A stretch of DNA of 64,000 bases. Origin: JAEZHK01 sp040768845. GTDB lineage: Bacteria; Bacillota; Clostridia; Christensenellales; Aristaeellaceae. The DNA lies in the NCBI GenBank assembly GCA_040768845.1, contig JAXGME010000006.1, positions 222,125 through 286,124 of the forward strand, written 5' to 3'. Each line of letters begins with the position of its first letter. Positions within the stretch are counted from its first letter, which is position 1. The translations under genes were made by a program, and so were the position numbers. Below, piece after piece: positions 31,697 through 40,020 of the stretch. Under the pieces are notes generated by a model, which worked only from the letters and a program-made list of their open reading frames with translations, was not told where the DNA came from and searched no databases.

Positions 31697-33931
31697 TCAG
31701 CGGCCGCCCAGATACACGGTCAGATCCCGGCCCCGGTAATCCGCCGCCTGTTCGCGCCCGGGCCCGTCCGGTCCGACAAGCCGCACCAGGACGCGCGCGG
31801 CAAGGCCCGCCGCGCCCTCCGCCGCGTGGAACGTCAGCGCGCCCGCGCGGTCGTCCCAGGTGAGGCGCACCCGGGTGTATTCGCCCGCCTCGTAGGCGTA
31901 GCCGTCGCCCGCGTCGCCGTAGAGCCAGGCCTCGCCGTCCGCGCCGGCATACACCCTCACCTCGTCGCAGAGGGGCGGCGCGTCGGCCGCGCTTTGCCCG
32001 CCCGCGGCGAGGGGCAAAATGGCGCCCGCCCGGACGAACACCGGCAAGGTCGAAAGAGGCGTTTCTACCTCCACCGTCCGCCCGCCCGCAAAGAAAGCGC
32101 CGGTGAAGAAGTCGTACCAGCCCGCGCAGGCGGGCAGATACGCCGCCGTGCGGCCGCCGCCCTCCGAAATGGGCCGCGTGACCGGCGTCACGAGAAGCGC
32201 GTCGCCCAGCATGAACTGGTCGCAGACCGACCGGGCGCGGCCATCCTCCGGGAACATCACAAGCAGGCTGCGCAGCATGGAATCGCCCTCAAAAAACGCC
32301 TGGGCCGCGGCGGAATACACGTAGGGCAAAAGCCGGTAGCGCAGCTGGATGAAATCGCGGATGGCGTCGTACTCCGGGCCACCGGGCGCGCCGAACTGCC
32401 AGGGCTCCCGGGGCGTATCGGTGCCGTGGGACCTGAACATCGGCAGAAAGCAGCCCATCTGCAGCCAGCGCACGTACAGCTCCCGGTAGGCCGGGTCTTT
32501 TACGCCGTCGTTGAAATCGCCGTTCCAGAACCACAGCGGCTTTAACACCGTGTGGCACTCGCAGCCGCGCTTTTCGTAGGCGTCCTTGACCACGAAGAAG
32601 CCGCCGACATCCAGCGTCCAGTGGGAAATGCCGCTCATGGCGGCCTTCAGCCCCTCGGCGATCTGCTGGCGCATCACGTCCCAGCGGGCCGATATGTCTC
32701 CGCTCCACAGCACCGCGCCGTACTGCTGCACGCCGGGGTAGCCCGAGCGCGTCAGGTTGACCAGCCGCTTTTCCGGGTGGTGGGCGCGCCAGGTTTCGTA
32801 CATGCCCCGGGCATGGTAGAGGGCGTAGCTGTTGAGGCGCGTTTCGTCCATGGAATTTGCGCTCAGGTCCAGCACCGCCCGGTAGCGCAGCGCCTCGGGG
32901 CGCTTGGCCTCGCCGTTCCAGTCGGCGTCGGAGAAGGGCTCGGCGTTGTCGCACCAGTAGCCGTCCACGCCGCCCGCGCCCCAATGCCGCTCGCACTGGG
33001 CGCCGTAGAGCGCGCGCCCTTCGGCCGAAAAGGCGTCGTAGGTGGTGCTGTTGGGCAGCATCAGCCCCGCCCGTTCAAATTCCGCGCAGTCCCCGCCGCC
33101 CTTGGCCATGTTGGGCCAGATGGAGACCAGAAGGTGTACGTTCATATCATGGAGGGCCCTGGTCAGCGCGGGGATGTCCGGATACCGGGCCGCGTCGGGC
33201 GTCTTGTCGCCCCAGAGCCCGTTTTCCCAGGTGTACCAGTCCTGCACCAGGCAGTCCAGCCCCAGGCCCTCGTCCCGGAAGCGCCGGGCGGTGTCCATCA
33301 GCTCGCGCCCGGAATCATACCGCTCCTTTGACTGCACGTAACCGTAGGCCCACCGGGGCAGAAGGCGCGTTTTGCCCGTCCAGGCCGCCAGACGGCGCAG
33401 CACCTGGCGCGCGTTTTCGCCCCGCAGCACCACAAAGGAAAAATCCTCCGCCGCTTCCAGGATGAACGTAAAGTCCGCCTCGCCGCCCTCAAAGCGCATC
33501 GCGCACTCGGCCTCGATCAGAACGCCGTAGCCGGCGTCGGACAGGAGGAACGGGTAGGCGATGATCATGTTGTTCTGGTACAGGTACTCCTTTTGCCCGT
33601 GATAGTCATACACGCCGGAATCGTGCTGGCCCAGGCCCGTCAGAAGCTCGCCCGCGCCGCAGGAAAAGGTGAGCCGCACCCGGGAGACCGGGCGGTCGGG
33701 CGCCTTCCGGGCGTTGACGATCTCCGTCACCTCGCCGTTGGCGGTCATCCGCTTTTCGTAGACCGGCTCGCCGTCGGTGACGGTCTTGTAGAGCATTTTC
33801 TCCTCGAAGGCCGCGGCGATCAGCCGGGGATGGGCGCCGTCCGGAAAGAGCGCCGTCGGGCCGACGGGGCCTCGCTCGCCCGCGCTGAAGGCCACCTTCG
33901 CCGCCCAGGGGTAGGGATGGGTGATTTGCAT
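31697..33931 (-). CDS. Glycoside hydrolase family 31 (alpha-glucosidase/alpha-xylosidase type)
   Basis: A 744-residue cytosolic glycosidase (no signal peptide). An N-terminal beta-sandwich (about 1-195) precedes the GH31 barrel. The nucleophile Asp is in GVDGYWCDNAEPF (about residue 325), and the acid/base is probably Asp in LWSGDISARWDVM (about 415). It continues with FVVKDAYEKRG and a FRSHGTDTPREPWQF segment. GH31 enzymes release alpha-linked glucose or xylose, so the adjacent MalFG-type transporter may import a short alpha-glycoside. It starts 3 nt after the permease stop with AAGGAGTGACCC upstream, in one operon with the transporter. Confidence 0.92.
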   Translation of the reverse strand: MQITHPYPWAAKVAFSAGERGPVGPTALFPDGAHPRLIAAAFEEKMLYKTVTDGEPVYEKRMTANGEVTEIVNARKAPDRPVSRVRLTFSCGAGELLTGLGQHDSGVYDYHGQKEYLYQNNMIIAYPFLLSDAGYGVLIEAECAMRFEGGEADFTFILEAAEDFSFVVLRGENARQVLRRLAAWTGKTRLLPRWAYGYVQSKERYDSGRELMDTARRFRDEGLGLDCLVQDWYTWENGLWGDKTPDAARYPDIPALTRALHDMNVHLLVSIWPNMAKGGGDCAEFERAGLMLPNSTTYDAFSAEGRALYGAQCERHWGAGGVDGYWCDNAEPFSDADWNGEAKRPEALRYRAVLDLSANSMDETRLNSYALYHARGMYETWRAHHPEKRLVNLTRSGYPGVQQYGAVLWSGDISARWDVMRQQIAEGLKAAMSGISHWTLDVGGFFVVKDAYEKRGCECHTVLKPLWFWNGDFNDGVKDPAYRELYVRWLQMGCFLPMFRSHGTDTPREPWQFGAPGGPEYDAIRDFIQLRYRLLPYVYSAAAQAFFEGDSMLRSLLVMFPEDGRARSVCDQFMLGDALLVTPVTRPISEGGGRTAAYLPACAGWYDFFTGAFFAGGRTVEVETPLSTLPVFVRAGAILPLAAGGQSAADAPPLCDEVRVYAGADGEAWLYGDAGDGYAYEAGEYTRVRLTWDDRAGALTFHAAEGAAGLAARVLVRLVGPDGPGREQAADYRGRDLTVYLGGR

Positions 33932-33934
33932 GGG

Positions 33935-34777
33935 TCACTCCTTCACGGCGCCGGCGGTCATGCCGCCCACGATGTAGCGCTGCCCCGCCAGGTACAAAAG
34001 CACCACCGGCAGCGCGGTGAGCAGGATGTCCGCGAACACCAGGTTCCAGTAGGAACCGTACTTGCCAAAGAAGTTGTACACCGCCAGGTTCATCGGCCAC
34101 AGCTTTGAGGAGGACACGATGTACAGCGGCGTCAGAAAGTCGCTCCAAATGCCCATGAACTGCAAAAGGAAGCAGGTGATGAGGACCGGCCTGAGCAGCG
34201 GCACCGCGATTTGGAAGAACAGCCGCACCGGGCCCGCGCCGTCAATCACCGCCGCCTCGTCCATCTCCACCGGGACGGTCAGCACAAAGTTGCGCACCAC
34301 GAACACGCAGAAGGGGATCATGGCGGAGGTGTACACCAGCACCACGCCCAGCCGGGTGTCGTTTACGCGAAAGAAGTTGAGCACCTGGATCAGCGTCACG
34401 TAGTTGACCGGAAAGAAGAGGCCGCACAGGATGCCGTAAAAGAGCAGCGAATTGAGGCGGGTGCGCTTGCGGCAGATGATGAAGGCCGCCATCGCGCTGA
34501 GCGTCACGCCCAGGGCGGAGCTGAGCCCCGCGTAGAGGAGGCTGTTGAGAAAGCCCTGCAGCAGCTTGCCCTTGTCGATGACCTCGGCAAAATTGGAAAA
34601 CACCCACACCTTGGGCAGGCTGATGTTCATGCGGGCGGCCTCGCCCTTTGTCTTGAAGGCGTTGATGACCACCACGTAGAAGGGCACCAGCACGATGACG
34701 CACAGAAGGATGCACAGCGCCTGCTTGAAAACCGCCGCCCCCCATTTGCGGCGCGGCGCGCGGACCAATCGGTTCAT
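33935..34777 (-). CDS. Carbohydrate ABC transporter permease (MalG/UgpE family)
   Basis: A 280-residue membrane permease with about six helices. The ATPase-coupling EAA loop is EMDEAAVIDGAGPVRLFFQI (about 190-210), the family hallmark. It partners with the MalF-type permease whose gene overlaps its start by 4 nt. No ATP-binding subunit is encoded in this operon. As in many Firmicutes, a shared MsmX/UgpC-like ATPase elsewhere is probably used. Confidence 0.93.
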   Translation of the reverse strand: MNRLVRAPRRKWGAAVFKQALCILLCVIVLVPFYVVVINAFKTKGEAARMNISLPKVWVFSNFAEVIDKGKLLQGFLNSLLYAGLSSALGVTLSAMAAFIICRKRTRLNSLLFYGILCGLFFPVNYVTLIQVLNFFRVNDTRLGVVLVYTSAMIPFCVFVVRNFVLTVPVEMDEAAVIDGAGPVRLFFQIAVPLLRPVLITCFLLQFMGIWSDFLTPLYIVSSSKLWPMNLAVYNFFGKYGSYWNLVFADILLTALPVVLLYLAGQRYIVGGMTAGAVKE

Positions 34778-35652
34778 TGCTGCACCTCCCCCTTGGCCAT
34801 CGCCCGCACGACGATCAGCCCCGCCGCCAGCGAAAGCACCAGCAGCACGGTGTTCATCGCCGTGGACATGCCGTACTTGCCCTGGGCGTAGAGCTGGTAG
34901 GCGTAGGTGGTCATGACCTCGGTGTAGCGGCCGGGGCCGCCGTTGGTGAGCACGTAGATCACGTCAAACACCTTGAGGCCGTAGGTGATGCCAAACACCA
35001 GATTGATGGTGATCGAGCCGCCCAGCATGGGCAGCGTCACGTTCCACAGCCGCTGCCAGTAGTTGGCGCCGTCGATCTGGGCCGCCTCGTAGTAGCTTTT
35101 GGGGATGGCGTTGATGCCGGCGAGGAAGATGGTCATCACGTAGCCGATGCCGCGCCAGGCGTCCACGCCGAAGATGGAGCCCCACACCACACCCGGGTCG
35201 CTCAGCCACTTCTGCTGCCACGCCTCAAGGCCGATGGAGGCCAGGAAGTTATTCGCCAGGCCGTTGAAGTTCAGGATGGAACTGAACACCAGCCCGATGA
35301 TGAGAAAGGGCAGGATGGAGGGCATGTACAAGACCGTCCGGTAGGCGTTCCGGCCCGGCAGTTCACCGCTGAGCAAAATGGCGAGAAACAGCGCGGGGAC
35401 CAGCTTGACGATGTTGGACACCACCGTGAACCACAGCGTGTTGGCAATGCCCTGGGAATACCGCACGCTGCCGCCGGAAAAGATGTCGATGAAATTCTGC
35501 AGGCCCACAAAGTGCACGCCGTCCAGGCTGCGCACGTTCCAGTCCGTAAAGGCGAACAGCACGCCGAGCAGCCCCGGCAGCAAAAAAAACAGCAGGTACA
35601 GCAGAATCGGCGCGATGAGAAACCACTGGGGGTAGATTTTCCGCGTATTCAA
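34774..35652 (-). CDS. Carbohydrate ABC transporter permease (MalF/UgpA family)
   Basis: A 292-residue membrane permease with about six helices (LLYLLFFLLPGLLGVLFAF is the first) and the EAA-loop variant SYYEAAQIDGANYWQRLWNV (about 195-215). The open frame reaches 35697, but TTG at 35652 has GGGAGG at the right spacing and gives the typical short cytosolic N-terminus NTRKIYPQWF. It forms the channel with the MalG-type permease. A strong hairpin separates it from the binding-protein gene. Confidence 0.92.
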   Translation of the reverse strand: MNTRKIYPQWFLIAPILLYLLFFLLPGLLGVLFAFTDWNVRSLDGVHFVGLQNFIDIFSGGSVRYSQGIANTLWFTVVSNIVKLVPALFLAILLSGELPGRNAYRTVLYMPSILPFLIIGLVFSSILNFNGLANNFLASIGLEAWQQKWLSDPGVVWGSIFGVDAWRGIGYVMTIFLAGINAIPKSYYEAAQIDGANYWQRLWNVTLPMLGGSITINLVFGITYGLKVFDVIYVLTNGGPGRYTEVMTTYAYQLYAQGKYGMSTAMNTVLLVLSLAAGLIVVRAMAKGEVQQ

Positions 35653-35701
35653 GGGGCATTCCTCCCGGGGGCTGATTGGCGCGGGATGAGCGCTCATGGA
35701 T

Positions 35702-35734
35702 GGCCGCGCCGGCGCGATGGGCGCCGGCGCGGCC
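35702..35734 (-). other. Intercistronic GC hairpin between binding-protein and permease genes
   Basis: A 14-bp perfect stem (GGCCGCGCCGGCGC and its complement) with a 5-nt loop, 17 nt after the binding-protein stop. No T run follows, so it more likely protects or partly terminates the binding-protein mRNA. That would give more binding protein than permease. Confidence 0.6.
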
Positions 35735-35751
35735 GGGCTCGGGCGATGGGC

Positions 35752-37050
35752 CTATTGGGCCCAGGCGGGATCGGCGGCCAGCTTGGCGGATTCCGCGCGG
35801 TTGACGTCCATGTTCTCCAGAACCTGCTCCGCGGTCATCTGGCCGGTGCACATGGCCACCATGTCGCTGCCAAACTGCATCCAGTAGTCGTTGGTGTACT
35901 TGGTGCCGGTCTGCAGCACGCTGTAGGCCATCTTTTCCTTGGGGATGGCGCCGACGAAGGTTTCCTCCTCCGGCAGCCAGTGCTGGTCGATCTCCACTGT
36001 CACGTCCAGGTTGGTGTAGGCCGGGGAATTGTCCAGGATCTCCTGCAGGCTCTCGGCCGTACAGACGAAGCGGAAGAATTCCTTTACCAGCTCGGGGTTC
36101 TTCGCGCCGGAGTAGCCGAACATCGTCGGACCGGCCGGGTTGGTGGGGTAGTAGCTGTTGTCCGCCAGCGGGATCAGCGTCAGGCCAAAGGCGTCCTGGG
36201 TGCCGGTGTCGTCCTTGATCTGCTTGATGTAGCTGGAATTGGCCATCGCCATGGCGACCTTGCGGTCGGCGAAGTCATTGGCCATGTTGGTGGAGTTGGT
36301 GCCGATCCAGTCCTTGCCGAAGTAGCCCTTGTCGCTGAGCTCCTTGAACTGGGCCAGAACCTTCAGCATGGTTTCGTTGCCGGCGAAGGTGGCGGTGTTG
36401 GCGTTCAGCGCGTCGTACAGACCCGGAGCGGCCGCCTCGTACACGCCGCCGATCTGGAAAAACGAGAGCTGGTGCTGCCAGCCGTCCGCGCCGGGCACGA
36501 ACCAGGGGGTGATGCCCTGGGCCGAGAGCGCCTCGCAGACCGCGAGCAGCTCGTCATAGGTGGCGGGGGCGGCCAGGCCCATCTCGTCAAAGAGGGTCTT
36601 GTTATACACCAGCACGTATTCGGGGCTGTTGTGCCAGATTTGCAGGCCGTAGAGCTTGCCGTCCGCGACGCAGCTGGCCTGGCGGGTCTCGGGCATTACG
36701 CTCTGCCACGCCTCGCCGGTGAAGTCGATTAAGTATTTTTCGGGCTCCACGATCACCGACTTGATGGCGAAGGGGTTGGACTGAATCCAGAAGATGTCCG
36801 AGCAGGTGCCGGTGGTCAGCTTGCTCTGCAGAAGGTCGCTGTACTGGTCGGCGGGCACGGTCTGCACGTCCACGGTCACGCCGTAGGTTTCCTCAAACCG
36901 GGCGATGGTCGTGTCATACCGGGTGTCCATCCAGCCCGCGGAGACGAGGATGGACAGCGTTTCACCGCTGAAGTCCTTCTGCTCCGCCAGGGCGGTACCC
37001 AGCGACATAAAAAGCGCGAGGGCGAGCAACAGGGCCGTCAGTTTCTTCAT
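35752..37050 (-). CDS. Extracellular sugar-binding protein (family 1, MalE/UgpB-like)
   Basis: A 432-residue solute-binding protein for the MalFG-type transporter. The signal peptide is about 25 residues (MKKLTALLLALALFMSLGTA) with an ALAEQ-type cleavage site and no lipobox Cys. The mature protein has the family pattern: ETLSILVSAGW at the first strand, ARFEETYGVTVDVQ, and LYGLQIW followed by VLVYNKTLFDEMGL. I chose the ATG at 37050 because TAGGAGG precedes it; the frame upstream is read-through of the regulatory gap. It is the first gene of the operon with the permeases and GH31 enzyme. Confidence 0.93.
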   Translation of the reverse strand: MKKLTALLLALALFMSLGTALAEQKDFSGETLSILVSAGWMDTRYDTTIARFEETYGVTVDVQTVPADQYSDLLQSKLTTGTCSDIFWIQSNPFAIKSVIVEPEKYLIDFTGEAWQSVMPETRQASCVADGKLYGLQIWHNSPEYVLVYNKTLFDEMGLAAPATYDELLAVCEALSAQGITPWFVPGADGWQHQLSFFQIGGVYEAAAPGLYDALNANTATFAGNETMLKVLAQFKELSDKGYFGKDWIGTNSTNMANDFADRKVAMAMANSSYIKQIKDDTGTQDAFGLTLIPLADNSYYPTNPAGPTMFGYSGAKNPELVKEFFRFVCTAESLQEILDNSPAYTNLDVTVEIDQHWLPEEETFVGAIPKEKMAYSVLQTGTKYTNDYWMQFGSDMVAMCTGQMTAEQVLENMDVNRAESAKLAADPAWAQ

Positions 37051-37162
37051 CCGGATCAACCTCCTAGATGTTTTTCTTAATCGTACGTCAAAAAAATCCG
37101 TCAGTCCATGCACAAATCCTTCCTGAATTTGTACTAAATTTCCGTTTTGGCGGATTTCTTAC

Positions 37163-37204
37163 AAAACCCCGTCCCTTGCGGGGTTTTTCACGCCGTGCTA
37201 TACT
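37163..37204 (+). promoter_or_regulatory. Promoter of the kinase/regulator pair overlapping a terminator-like hairpin
   Basis: TTGCGG (37176-37181), a 17-nt spacer and TATACT (37199-37204) form a plausible plus-strand promoter. The -35 lies within the 9-bp stem AAAACCCCG-TCCCTTG-CGGGGTTTT (37163-37187), which ends in TTTTT on the plus strand and TTTT on the minus strand. The hairpin could insulate the divergent operons. A short repeat AATTT-GTACT-AAATT (about 37124-37138) lies nearer the binding-protein gene. The 197-nt gap contains no ORF. Confidence 0.55.
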
Positions 37205-37247
37205 TTTGAGGAGAACGCTCCGCCACGCGGAGGAAAGGGGCGCGGCC

Positions 37248-39020
37248 ATGGCAAAAGCCTCGATGCGAATGCGGCTGTACATGACGTACCTGGCGATTTC
37301 GCTGGGCATTGTCGTACTGTTTTCGGCCGCGTTCTACCTGTACACGTCGCGCATCCTGTCCGCCCGGGAGGCGGACCGGCTGAATACGCTGACCCGGTCG
37401 CTGCTGGAGCAGACCGATGCCGCGCTGGACGCCATGGACGGCGTGTCGGTGGACCTGGTGTACATCAACCGCGCGCGGCGGGCGCTGGAGGAGACGCTGG
37501 ATCTGGCCCGCGCCGCCGGCGGCCAGGACGGCCCGACCCAGTGGAACCGGCACCGGGCGCTTTCCGAGATGGCGAACCTCTTTGTGGCGGTCAACGGCGC
37601 CAGCCTGCCGGTGCACCACCTGAACCTGTACGACACGGCGGGCAACTGTGTGGGCATCGGCAGCGTCAGCCAGGTGCGTTCCGGCCTGGACCTTGCGCGC
37701 GAGTCCTGGTACGCGCCGGCCCTCGCGGCGGACGGCTACAAGTACATCACGGCGCCCTTTCTGTCCTCCACCCTGAGCGCCGGGAGCACCCGGGCGCAGT
37801 ACTACATCGCCCTCGTGCGCGCCTACTTCGGCGAGGACCGCGAACCCGCGGGATTCATCGAGGCGATCCAGAACTGCTCGGTGGTGTTCCGCAGCGCGCT
37901 GGCCCTCGACCGCTCCGAGGAACAGGCCTACATTCTGGACGCGCAGGGCGGCCTCGTCTACCCCTACCCCGCCGCCGAGGCGGACCGGGCGCGCGCCGCC
38001 CAGCTGGTGACCGGCGGCGACGGGGACTCTATCGCCAGCCCGGAAACCAGCGCCTACACGGGCTGGACCTACATCGTGGCGCGGCCGCTGGCCGCGGTGC
38101 TGCAGCCGGCCTACACGCTTTTGCGGCTGATTCTGGGCATAGCGCTGGTGCTGATGCTCCTGATCGCGCTGTTCGCCTTTTTCACCGCCCGGCGCATGAC
38201 GCGGCCGCTGATCGCGCTGGGCGAGCGGATGCTCCTGGTGGACGCCCATTCGCTGACCCACGACCAGCCGCCCCTTCGCGCCGAATACCGCGAGGTGGCG
38301 CGCCTCAGCGACAGCTTCGACCAGATGCGCCGCCAGCTGAACGCCTCGATGAACCAGCGCATCGCCGCCGAGCAGCAGGCGCTCAGGTCCCGCAACCTGG
38401 CCATGCAGGCGCAGATCAACCCGCACTTTTACTACAACACGCTGTCCTCGATCATCGCGCTGACCGACATTGGCCGTCCGGACGACGTGGTGGCCATGTG
38501 TCGGTCGCTCACCGGCATGATGCGCTACGTCACCGGGCCGGAGTCCTCCGCCACGCTGCGCGAGGAGCTGAAGTACGTGGACCGGTACCTCTACTGCATG
38601 AAGATGCGCTACCAGGACAGCTTCCGCTACGAGATCCGCGTGCCGGAGGGAATGATGGACGAGCCGGTGCCCCGGCTGATCATCCAGCCCTTCGTGGAAA
38701 ACGCGCTGAAGTACGGCATCGACTGTCCGCCGCCCTGGACGCTCACGATCGTCGGCGAGGACGCCCCGGACGCCTGGCGCGTCATCGTGCTGGACAGCGG
38801 ACCGGGCTTTACCGAACGGGCGGTTTCCGAGCTCCGCGCGCGCATGCGCGCGGTGGACCAGTCCGTCGCCATGCCCGAGGCCCACATCGACGGGCTGGGC
38901 CTCCTGAACGTGTACGCCCGGTGGAAACTGTTCGCGGGCGACGAGGCGCTCTTTGATGTCGGCACAAAATCCACCGGCGGCTATGCCATGATCGGCCGGG
39001 AGAGGAGGCGCCCCGCGTGA
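37248..39020 (+). CDS. YesM-type sensor histidine kinase of the GH31/MalFG locus
   Basis: A 590-residue membrane kinase. The first helix is at about 10-30, then an extracellular Cache-like region (about 31-290), a second helix (FFTA end, about 315) and HAMP-like RRMTRPLIAL. The phosphoacceptor is in QAQINPHFYYNTL (about 395), the N-box is QPFVENALKYG and the G-box is DSGPGFT. I chose the ATG at 37248 because GGAGGAAAGGGG is upstream; the frame from 37068 lacks a site. It is divergent from the binding-protein operon and overlaps the regulator gene, so it probably controls uptake of the GH31 substrate. Confidence 0.92.
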   Translation: MAKASMRMRLYMTYLAISLGIVVLFSAAFYLYTSRILSAREADRLNTLTRSLLEQTDAALDAMDGVSVDLVYINRARRALEETLDLARAAGGQDGPTQWNRHRALSEMANLFVAVNGASLPVHHLNLYDTAGNCVGIGSVSQVRSGLDLARESWYAPALAADGYKYITAPFLSSTLSAGSTRAQYYIALVRAYFGEDREPAGFIEAIQNCSVVFRSALALDRSEEQAYILDAQGGLVYPYPAAEADRARAAQLVTGGDGDSIASPETSAYTGWTYIVARPLAAVLQPAYTLLRLILGIALVLMLLIALFAFFTARRMTRPLIALGERMLLVDAHSLTHDQPPLRAEYREVARLSDSFDQMRRQLNASMNQRIAAEQQALRSRNLAMQAQINPHFYYNTLSSIIALTDIGRPDDVVAMCRSLTGMMRYVTGPESSATLREELKYVDRYLYCMKMRYQDSFRYEIRVPEGMMDEPVPRLIIQPFVENALKYGIDCPPPWTLTIVGEDAPDAWRVIVLDSGPGFTERAVSELRARMRAVDQSVAMPEAHIDGLGLLNVYARWKLFAGDEALFDVGTKSTGGYAMIGRERRRPA

Positions 39021-39802
39021 ACACGCCCTCGTTCAAGGTGCTGGTGGCGGAGGACGAGGCCCTGCAGCTGAATAGCCTCGCCGCCCTGATCAATCGGGTT
39101 TCCGAGGATTTCGAGGTGGTGGCGCTGGCGCAGACTGGCCTCCAGGCGCTGGAAAAGGCCGAGCGGCACATGCCCGACCTGGTGATCACCGACATCCAGA
39201 TGCCGCAGATGAGCGGGATTGAGCTGATCGAGGCGCTGCGCGGCCGGCTGCCCGGCTCGAAGTTCATCATCATCAGCGGGTACTCCGAATTCGAGTACGC
39301 AAAAAAGGCCATCGCCCTCAAGGTGGCCGCGTACCTGCTCAAGCCCGTGGCGCCGGAGGAGCTGCGCGACGCGCTGACGGGGGTGTATTCCGATCTGATG
39401 CTGAACCGCCAGGCCTACGGCGCCGCCTTCAGCCCCCAGGCGGCCCCGGAGAGTCCGGAGCAGGTGGCCGCCGCGCTACGCGCCTGGCTGGACGAGCACT
39501 TCGGCGAGGATGTGAACCTGAACCTGATCGCCTCCGCCCTGGGCTACAGCCCGAGCCACCTGACGAAGGTGTTCCAGAAGCGCTACTACATGTCGCCCAT
39601 CAAGTACCTGACGCGGGTGCGGATGGCCAAGGCCCGCTACTGCCTGATGTACCGCGGCGACCTCTCCATCCGCCAGATCGGCGAAATGGTGGGCTACGAG
39701 GAGCAGGGCTACTTTTCCCGCATGTTCAAAAAGACCCACGGCCTGAGCCCGGTGGAATTCCGCGCCTCGCCGCAGCGGTGGAGCCACAGGCCCTTTCCGT
39801 AG
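39017..39802 (+). CDS. YesN-type response regulator with AraC domain
   Basis: A 261-residue regulator partnered with the preceding kinase. The receiver (about 1-125) has VLVAEDEAL, a phosphoacceptor Asp in LVITDIQMPQMSG and Lys in YLLKPVAPEE. A short linker follows, then the AraC domain (about 155-258) ending GLSPVEFRAS. It starts with GTG at 39017, overlapping the kinase stop (GTGA), with AGGAGG upstream. It has no clear terminator before the convergent small ORF. Confidence 0.92.
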   Translation: MNTPSFKVLVAEDEALQLNSLAALINRVSEDFEVVALAQTGLQALEKAERHMPDLVITDIQMPQMSGIELIEALRGRLPGSKFIIISGYSEFEYAKKAIALKVAAYLLKPVAPEELRDALTGVYSDLMLNRQAYGAAFSPQAAPESPEQVAAALRAWLDEHFGEDVNLNLIASALGYSPSHLTKVFQKRYYMSPIKYLTRVRMAKARYCLMYRGDLSIRQIGEMVGYEEQGYFSRMFKKTHGLSPVEFRASPQRWSHRPFP

Positions 39803-39855
39803 CCGGGCGCTCCGCGCAGAAAACGGCCCGCGTCGGCATCCCGCACGTTGTTGGC

Positions 39856-40005
39856 TCACTGCCAGAGGGCGCTCTCCCGGCAGTAGTCGTTGGGCGCGTT
39901 TTCATAGCGCTTCTGGGGCAGGGGCACGTCCCGCAGCGCCTTCATGCGCGCCACCGCCTCCAGAAATTCCGCGGGCCGCATCTCCTCATATCGGACCTTG
40001 GGCAT
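39856..40005 (-). CDS. Small protein of 49 residues, unknown function
   Basis: A short ORF 15 nt downstream of the URO-D-like gene, with a good purine-rich site (GAGGGGGCGG) before its ATG. It is therefore probably the last gene of the sugar operon. The charged N-terminal half (VRYEEMRPAEFLEAVARM) recalls the first segment of creatininase-family proteins. The second half (DVPLPQKRYENAPNDY) does not continue that family. It may be a remnant or an independent small subunit. No membrane segment or signal is visible. Confidence 0.55.
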   Translation of the reverse strand: MPKVRYEEMRPAEFLEAVARMKALRDVPLPQKRYENAPNDYCRESALWQ

Positions 40006-40020
40006 GATTCCGCCCCCTCG

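Noticed and set aside
37124..37138. AATTT-GTACT-AAATT repeat as operator
   Set aside because: Short AT-rich repeat that could arise by chance; mentioned only as a possibility in the promoter entry.
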